Source of the DNA: Phoronis australis | Taxonomy: Eukaryota; Phoronida; Phoronidae | Assembly (NCBI GenBank): GCA_002633005.1 | Contig: NMRA01000123.1 | Span: 23,876 to 87,875, forward strand | Direction: 5' to 3' | DNA length: 64,000 nt | In this document: positions 62,701-64,000 of the stretch, piece by piece | Position numbering within the stretch: position 1 is the first letter of the stretch | How the letters are laid out: each line of letters begins with the position of its first letter | Program-made: the position numbers and the translations under genes | Notes under the pieces: generated by a model | The model's input: the letters and a program-made list of their open reading frames with translations, nothing else | Database searches by the model: none | What the model was told of the DNA's origin: nothing

Positions 62701-63588
62701 ACAGAAACGAAAAAAATTAACATGGATGCAGCAAAATAATAGCAGTTTAGCAATCGTGAACAGAACATAAATATTGTTCTACAGGAGAAGGTGCTTTACC
62801 AATGCTTCAAAGACTCGCTAGTACGTGAATGTTACAAACAAACGACAATAACTACAGACCCCTATGTGCTAGATGCGCATCACATAAAAATAACTATAAG
62901 AAATATGGTCTTCCGTTTTAATTGCTTATTCAAAACAATGAAAACATAAATGTTAAAAGCCCCTTTAGTAAAGTTCAGTGCTATCTGATACCGTACTCCC
63001 ACGTGTAACTGTGCAGGACTTGGGTGACCACAAAAATTTCATTTTTTATTTAATTTCACATCATTAATACAATACACTTTATTTAGATGCTTTGCTAATT
63101 TTGGGAGATCACATGTTTTTAAGAAAAATTACCAAAACAGAAAGGTACATTTACACCAAAAGAATGATATTAATAACATGAAAAGTTCTTTTCATTAAAT
63201 GTTCACGATGCAATCTCAAAAACTCTGTCATAATTTCTTGCAGTATCTGTAAATTTTATTGGAATACAATCAGCTATCACTGAGATATGATATCTGAAGT
63301 TAACGAAATTTGAACATTTTTCTAGGCTGTCACATAACCTATAAGCAAATGAACTCTGTGACCTGCAGGTGAATTGTGTCACAGAACATTACATAAAGAG
63401 TCTTTCAAGCAAAGGTAATGTACAGGTGAAGCGCACTTCACCTTATGTGGTTTGTGGGGGTCTCCGGGGTTGACGATGGGACCTGGGAGGGGTAAAGGTC
63501 GGATCCGCACGCCGGGATTGGCCGAGATCACGCTGGACCAGTCGACCGAGGAGAAGTTCTGATCTAACGACTTTAACCTGATTCGCTT
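44557..63588 (-). CDS. KDM7: KDM7-family (PHF8-like) JmjC histone demethylase, 18 exons, 5' partial
   Basis: Eighteen minus-strand exons (63442-63588, 62539-62597, 61326-61489, 60036-60177, 59536-59731, 56997-57247, 55741-55847, 55197-55297, 54538-54627, 53314-53403, 52640-52818, 51697-51842, 50728-50938, 48564-48760, 46556-46648, 46244-46356, 45457-45604, 44557-44711) join in phase to 2589 nt, 862 residues plus stop. The JmjC domain has the Fe(II) triad His222, Asp224 and His294 ([26 protein letters not shown]) and 2-oxoglutarate Lys239 ([10 protein letters not shown]), with the same 72-residue His-His spacing as PHF8. Unlike vertebrate PHF2, the distal His is kept, so an active Fe(II)/2-oxoglutarate demethylase of methyl-lysine histone marks is expected. 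The C-terminus follows PHF8: AIQGMLSM, [11 protein letters not shown], [26 protein letters not shown]. The PHD finger that reads H3K4me3 must be encoded beyond 64000. Confidence 0.95.
45118..45195 (+). repeat. tRNA-like SINE head (weak)
   Basis: AATGGCTCGGTAGACTAGGG resembles an A-box region, and CCCAGGTTTGACAACC resembles a B-box with one extra base, spaced as in a tRNA. It lies in a KDM7 intron. It may be a decayed tRNA-derived SINE. Confidence 0.35.
45457..45604 (-). CDS. KDM7: KDM7 exon: [10 protein letters not shown] segment
   Basis: 148 nt; acceptor GCCTTTCAG|AAGCAG, donor GCTCCTG|GTGAGAAAC, phase 0 to 1. It encodes [20 protein letters not shown], matching PHF8's QKKKYIKKK, then a Ser-rich stretch. 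Confidence 0.9.
46244..46356 (-). CDS. KDM7: KDM7 exon: [18 protein letters not shown] segment
   Basis: 113 nt; acceptor TCATTTCAG|CCAAAG, donor AGGCCC|GTCAGTAC, phase 1 to 0. It encodes [20 protein letters not shown] and [12 protein letters not shown], matching PHF8's [20 protein letters not shown]. Confidence 0.92.
46556..46648 (-). CDS. KDM7: KDM7 exon: YPTLE and AT-hook-like PRGRPKK
   Basis: 93 nt; acceptor CTGTTTTAG|TCTATC, donor CAAAAG|GTTAGTC, phase 1 to 1. It encodes [20 protein letters not shown] then [13 protein letters not shown]8 has YPSLESDDDD and a Lys-rich run at the same place. Here the basic run is a consensus AT-hook core (RGRP). Confidence 0.92.
47347..48163. mobile_element. 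PIF/Harbinger-like non-autonomous element (817 bp)
   Basis: Terminal inverted repeats GGGCTGTTCCAGTAAAATCC and (right end, complement) GGGCTGTTCCAGCAAAAATC extend about 35 bp to a G-rich run. TAA directly flanks both ends (47344-47346 and 48164-48166), the target duplication expected for PIF/Harbinger. No transposase frame. Inserted in a KDM7 intron. Confidence 0.85.
48564..48760 (-). CDS. KDM7: KDM7 exon: AIQGMLSM motif
   Basis: 197 nt; acceptor CTTGTGCAG|GAACAA, donor GAATATG|GTATGTG, phase 2 to 1. It encodes [18 protein letters not shown], a strongly conserved KDM7 short motif, and ends CYRDDEY before the YPTLE exon. Confidence 0.93.
48781..49699. repeat. 457-bp tandem duplication in a KDM7 intron
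   Basis: GACACGTGAAGCTAACTGTA starts at 48781 and again at 49238, and both copies run through AAAATATTGAAACTCGTTCA. Copies differ at many scattered sites, so this is older than the contig-overlap duplications. Each unit itself contains loosely repeated GATAACA-type words. Confidence 0.85.
49395..50823. repeat. Direct duplication across a single N (50112)
   Basis: Roughly 49395-50111 reappears as 50113-50823 with a few differences, including part of a KDM7 exon. The left copy stops mid-exon at the N, as expected of an unmerged contig overlap. Confidence 0.88.
50016..50111 (-). pseudogene. Truncated duplicate of KDM7 exon 50728-50938
   Basis: An identical donor and 3' part of the exon, cut off at the N at 50112. 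The rest of the exon is missing, so it cannot be spliced in. It is the end of a contig that overlaps the next one. Confidence 0.88.
50728..50938 (-). CDS. KDM7: KDM7 exon: [11 protein letters not shown] segment
   Basis: 211 nt; acceptor TCCCTACAG|TCGGTG, donor GATGG|GTAAGTATG, phase 1 to 2. It encodes [15 protein letters not shown] and [13 protein letters not shown], matching the GILDLLKAS motif of PHF8. Confidence 0.9.
51697..51842 (-). CDS. KDM7: KDM7 exon: acidic Ser/Asp segment
   Basis: 146 nt; acceptor TCTTTCAG|TGGTGC, donor CTGTCGT|GTAAGTTG, phase 2 to 1. It encodes [20 protein letters not shown] and a Lys/Ser-rich tail. Low complexity, accepted on phase and splice sites. Confidence 0.78.
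52640..52818 (-). CDS. KDM7: KDM7 exon: [12 protein letters not shown] segment
   Basis: 179 nt; acceptor CTCGACTAG|GAGGGG, donor ATCAG|GTCTGTTT, phase 0 to 2. It encodes [20 protein letters not shown] and [13 protein letters not shown], resembling the LLLTNGRII region of vertebrate KDM7A. Mostly disordered, Ser/Pro-rich. Confidence 0.82.
52930..53080. repeat. 18-bp minisatellite in a KDM7 intron
   Basis: The unit is ACATGAAGTGACATCATT with alternating variants (ACAGGAAGTGACCCCATT), about eight copies. Because 18 is a multiple of three, it creates open minus-strand frames of periodic V-T-S-C-N type, which are not genes. Confidence 0.88.
53314..53403 (-). CDS. KDM7: KDM7 exon: Lys-rich segment plus [10 protein letters not shown]
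   Basis: 90 nt, phase 0 to 0; acceptor GTCTTCCAG|AAGCCT, donor ACGAAG|GTTTACTT (non-consensus after GT). It encodes [12 protein letters not shown], likely a nuclear localisation signal, then [11 protein letters not shown], resembling the SNLDILELHT segment of KDM7A. Confidence 0.8.
54538..54627 (-). CDS. KDM7: KDM7 exon: [10 protein letters not shown] helix
   Basis: 90 nt, phase 0 to 0; donor ATCGAG|GTAAGTG. It encodes [20 protein letters not shown] and [10 protein letters not shown], matching the family's DEIPE...LIK-L-x-x-EIR segment. Confidence 0.9.
55153..55203 (-). repeat. 19-bp tandem triplication of a 5' splice donor
   Basis: Minus strand: GGACAG|GTAAGACCTTACC, then GGACAG|GTAAGACCTTAC, then GGACGG|GTAAGACC, at exactly 19-nt spacing. 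The first copy is the KDM7 exon end at 55197. Confidence 0.9.
55197..55297 (-). CDS. KDM7: KDM7 exon with a triplicated donor
   Basis: 101 nt; acceptor GCTCCACAG|ACCATT, donor GGACAG|GTAAGACC, phase 1 to 0. It encodes [20 protein letters not shown], matching LV-x-G-x-KAL-x-x-A-x-x-W. Two further donor-like copies follow immediately in the intron at 19-nt spacing. Confidence 0.9.
55741..55847 (-). CDS. KDM7: KDM7 exon: post-JmjC helices
   Basis: 107 nt; acceptor TTCATTTCAG|GGTGTA, donor TTGAAGG|GTAACC, phase 2 to 1. It encodes [20 protein letters not shown] and [15 protein letters not shown], aligned with the family's YEIEKRL and PNFE-T-x-C-W-Y blocks. Confidence 0.93.
56525..56640 (+). repeat. 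Dispersed repeat family A, copy 3
   Basis: GACATCGCTGCACTGAGG, GAGATTCCACCATTTTGG and TTAGGTCAAATGCAAC follow the order of the 1270 copy, more diverged. It lies in a KDM7 intron. Confidence 0.45.
56997..57247 (-). CDS. KDM7: KDM7 exon: JmjC core with distal His
   Basis: 251 nt; acceptor TTTGCAG|GGTGAG, donor CTACA|GTAAGTAG, phase 0 to 2. It encodes [51 protein letters not shown] and [16 protein letters not shown]. Lys239 and His294 complete the cofactor and metal sites. Confidence 0.97.
57248..59535. other. KDM7 intron with no recognised gene
   Basis: 2.3 kb between the two catalytic exons. Overlapping ORFs around 58224-58810 occur on both strands, but none shows a known domain or credible splice frame. 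The segment 58050-58700 has simple A/T runs and the look of an old interspersed repeat. Confidence 0.5.
59536..59731 (-). CDS. KDM7: KDM7 exon: JmjC core with HxD
   Basis: 196 nt; acceptor GTTTCAG|TCTCAG, donor CTCAGG|GTAAGAC, phase 2 to 0. It encodes [35 protein letters not shown] and [11 protein letters not shown]. His222 and Asp224 are the first two iron ligands. Confidence 0.96.
60036..60177 (-). CDS. KDM7: KDM7 exon: [11 protein letters not shown] block
   Basis: 142 nt; acceptor GTCGGCAG|GTTCAATG, donor ACAAA|GTGAGTGG, phase 1 to 2. It encodes [36 protein letters not shown] and FSNTK, aligning with the family's DVIDV-x-x-Q-x-D and [10 protein letters not shown] blocks. Confidence 0.94.
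60644..60807 (-). pseudogene. Duplicate copy of KDM7 exon (assembly artefact likely)
   Basis: The same length (164 nt) and splice sites as 61326-61489, with a synonymous GTG/GTC difference near the donor. Including both copies would break the KDM7 frame (164 is not a multiple of 3) and the domain. It sits in a duplicated block ending at the N at 60866. Confidence 0.85.
61326..61489 (-). CDS. KDM7: KDM7 exon: JmjC N-terminal helices
   Basis: 164 nt; acceptor TTTTTCAG|TGGTGA, donor TACGTCG|GTAAGG, phase 2 to 1. It encodes [20 protein letters not shown] and [15 protein letters not shown], a typical KDM7 segment. A near-identical copy lies at 60644-60807. Confidence 0.92.
62539..62597 (-). CDS. 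KDM7: KDM7 exon: start of JmjC N-terminal region
   Basis: 59 nt; acceptor CTACTTGCAG|GCTATT, donor TTCCAAG|GTAAATTC, phase 0 to 2. It encodes [19 protein letters not shown], matching the family block V-x-T/N-G-S/T-x-x-F-V/I-K/R-E-L-R/K. Confidence 0.92.
63442..63588 (-). CDS. KDM7: KDM7 exon: PHD-JmjC linker
   Basis: 147 nt, phase 0 to 0, with donor CATAAG|GTGAAGTG. It encodes [20 protein letters not shown] and ends GDPHKPHK, joining in frame to [14 protein letters not shown]. The acceptor (GCGCCGCAG|AAGCGA) has a poor pyrimidine tract, so the 5' boundary is uncertain. The linker sequence itself is not conserved with vertebrates. Confidence 0.65.
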
Positions 63589-64000
63589 CTGCGGCGCACC
63601 CCGGCGAATGAAAGGAGAGAAATAAATACTACCATTGCAAACAACAAGTGCAAAAATCATAAGATGAAGCCAGCAATGAAACTATTTGCAACCACTACCG
63701 AGAATTTCTGACAAATAATATCCTGGGCATACACTTGGAAATTTGCCAATTTTTACTTCTCTAGCAGCCCACGTACAAGCCTAGGAGTAACTTTTGGAAG
63801 CGGGGTCTATGAACTGAAAATGTGCCATTGACGTCGACATGAATTAAGGACCAGTGTGTAGTTCAGACAGTTTGTTACCAATGGTGCTGTTAGTTAGGAG
63901 AATTTATAGTGACAATGGTAACAGCACTGTTCATTCTGGGAAATTCTCCTCATGGCTCCCATTGGGGGGACGGTGTTTTCAGAAATTCCCGGTAACACCA
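63589..64000. other. KDM7 intron up to the window edge
   Basis: No Cys/His pattern of a PHD finger was found on the minus strand here, so the PHD exon and start codon of the KDM7 gene are outside the window. Confidence 0.6.

Overview
This is an intron-rich animal nuclear genome window: GT-AG introns, exons of 59 to 406 bp, many non-autonomous DNA transposons and minisatellites, and vertebrate-like gene families with many more introns than insects. An invertebrate deuterostome or a lophotrochozoan would fit. The species cannot be fixed from the sequence. There are no bacterial, viral or CRISPR features. Most open frames in the window are chance ORFs in introns and intergenic DNA.

Three multi-exon genes were reconstructed by following protein similarity and splice phase across introns. 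(1) Positions 1743-15860, minus strand: a complete six-exon HDHD5 (CECR5) HAD-superfamily hydrolase of 453 codons, with a mitochondrial-type N-terminus and all HAD motifs. (2) Positions 21648-39039, plus strand: a five-exon secreted or GPI-anchored-looking protein of about 383 residues. It has a signal segment, a region resembling an NTR/NtA OB-fold, a ten-cysteine VWC-like domain, a Thr/Pro/Lys-rich stalk and a hydrophobic C-terminal tail. I do not recognise this as a named gene, and it is the best candidate for something little described. (3) Positions 44557-63588, minus strand: 18 exons of a KDM7-family (PHF8/PHF2/KDM7A) JmjC histone demethylase, from the PHD-JmjC linker to the stop. The PHD exon must lie beyond 64000. 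All exon phases are consistent, giving 862 residues plus stop.

HDHD5 and the VWC gene are divergent, with a 5.8-kb spacer holding a degenerate non-LTR reverse transcriptase (about 19985-20450, minus) and doubtful ORFs. The VWC and KDM7 genes converge across a 5.5-kb spacer. No operon or pathway links the three genes.

The introns are rich in structure: minisatellites (35/38 bp, 26 bp, about 62 bp, 18 bp), large fold-back elements, PIF/Harbinger-like and hAT-like miniature elements, and tRNA-derived SINE candidates. Two repeats touch splice sites: a 62-64 bp tandem repeat containing the HDHD5 exon-3 acceptor, and a 19-bp triplication of a KDM7 5' splice donor.

Three single-N positions (43892, 50112, 60866) are each flanked by near-identical direct copies of about 0.28, 0.71 and 0.68 kb. 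These look like unmerged overlapping (probably allelic) contigs. Two of them create false duplicate KDM7 exons. A 119-base gap lies at 26200-26318 and an ambiguous base at 21791, inside exon 1 of the VWC gene.
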